Shown: piece by piece, positions 63,685-64,000 of the stretch | How the letters are laid out: each line of letters opens with the position of its first letter | Numbering within the stretch: the first letter of the stretch is position 1 | Assembly (NCBI GenBank): GCA_963820965.1 | Contig: CAWGCC010000027.1 | Span: 310,001 to 374,000, forward strand | Direction: 5' to 3' | Origin: DATEDA01 sp963820965 | GTDB lineage: Bacteria; Pseudomonadota; Gammaproteobacteria; Burkholderiales; SG8-39 | Length of the DNA: 64,000 nucleotides | The notes under the pieces: generated by a model | What the model saw: only the letters and a program-made list of their open reading frames with translations | What the model was told of the DNA's origin: nothing | Databases searched by the model: none | Program-made: the position numbers and the translations under genes

Positions 63685-64000
63685 TCAGGCGGCGAACGCC
63701 GCACGCACCGAGCCCAGGCCGTCGATGCGGACTTCCATCACGTCACCCGGGGCGACGGTCACCATCGGCCCGAGCGCGCCCGTCATGATCACGTCCCCGG
63801 CCTTGAGCGGACTTCCGACCTCGACCATGGTGCGGGCGAGCCACACCGCGGCGTTCAGCGGATTTCCCAGGCACGCTACCCCGGCTCCCACCGAGACCGG
63901 CTCGCCACGCCGCTCCATGACCATCCCGCACAGCCGGAGGTCCAGGCTATCGAGCTTCCTCGGCTCGCCGCCGAGCACGAACAGGCCGGAGGACGCGTTG
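63685..64000 (-). CDS. 2-keto-4-pentenoate hydratase (partial, N-terminus outside the window)
   Basis: The visible 105 residues are the C-terminal part: SSGLFVLGGEPRKLDSLDLRLCGMVMERRGEPVSVGAG, LGNPLNAAVWLARTMVEVGSPLKAGDVIMTGALGPMV and the final DVMEVRIDGLGSVRAAFA. This matches DmpE/XylJ-like hydratases, which add water to 2-oxopent-4-enoate. The frame is open to base 64000, so the gene starts outside. With the decarboxylase it marks the end of a meta-cleavage operon. Confidence 0.85.
   Translation of the reverse strand, partial: NASSGLFVLGGEPRKLDSLDLRLCGMVMERRGEPVSVGAGVACLGNPLNAAVWLARTMVEVGSPLKAGDVIMTGALGPMVTVAPGDVMEVRIDGLGSVRAAFAA

Overview
The window reads as a strongly GC-rich chromosome segment of a soil-type betaproteobacterium, Burkholderiales-like. 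The basis is gene content: two tripartite-tricarboxylate (TctC/Bug) receptors plus a third fragment, three full CaiB/BaiF CoA-transferases, LysR and IclR regulators and an intradiol dioxygenase. No rRNA or species marker is present, so this placement is an inference.

Region 1 (1-21.0 kb, all +) is the distal part of an extracellular contractile injection system (eCIS, Afp/PVC-like). It runs: AAA+ ATPase (5' end outside the window), a small protein, two tandem DUF4157 proteins (one with an M35-like zinc protease tail, one with an OmpA-like tail), a CIS tube-family protein, a LysM-like protein, the gpD and gpV halves of the spike, a small protein, gp25, two baseplate-J proteins, a tail protein I-like protein, a DUF6519/beta-helix fibre and a coiled-coil protein. 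Sheath and main tube genes are not in the window. The second baseplate-J protein carries an inserted seven-fold lectin-propeller repeat. From 5.6 to 11.7 kb, and again near 16.31, 16.43 and 20.51 kb, the genes carry many single-base frameshifts, nearly all read best as insertions.

Region 2 (21.1-23.9 kb) holds a two-gene minus-strand operon of FSGRP-motif proteins (a candidate cysteine-hydrolase effector and a short paralogue), a solitary ParA behind a dyad, and an IS6-family transposase remnant.

Region 3 (23.9-42.7 kb) is a catabolic region. It contains CaiB, TctC and LysR; a PDC-hydrolase-like amidohydrolase; enoyl-CoA hydratase, TctC, GST and MaoC; a 2-dehydropantoate reductase-like gene and a two-subunit class I fumarase/tartrate dehydratase; CaiB; a secreted alpha/beta hydrolase; PcaH/PcaG-like dioxygenase; CaiB; a double acyl-CoA dehydrogenase; a carboxymuconolactone decarboxylase-like protein; and AroQ. 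Type II dehydroquinase with PcaHG and CMD suggests a quinate/protocatechuate route. A 194-bp direct repeat brackets the hydrolase-pcaHG block.

Region 4 (42.7-55.6 kb) has a prokaryotic pentameric ligand-gated channel homologue, gene remnants, an orphan small protein, a complete LivK-IclR-LivHMGF transport locus with a tautomerase and an SMP-30 lactonase, a LysR, a GNAT acetyltransferase, a class II glutamine amidotransferase and an orphan LivF.

Region 5 (55.7-64 kb) has a large membrane protein with a periplasmic-binding-like ectodomain, a RadC remnant, a small membrane-anchored protein, a PGAP1/lipase-like hydrolase, a Tat-like exported esterase, and two meta-cleavage enzymes (4-oxalocrotonate decarboxylase and a 2-keto-4-pentenoate hydratase, the latter running off the window). 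Remnants (CaiB, TctC, LivF, RadC, IS6) show that the non-CIS part has been rearranged repeatedly.
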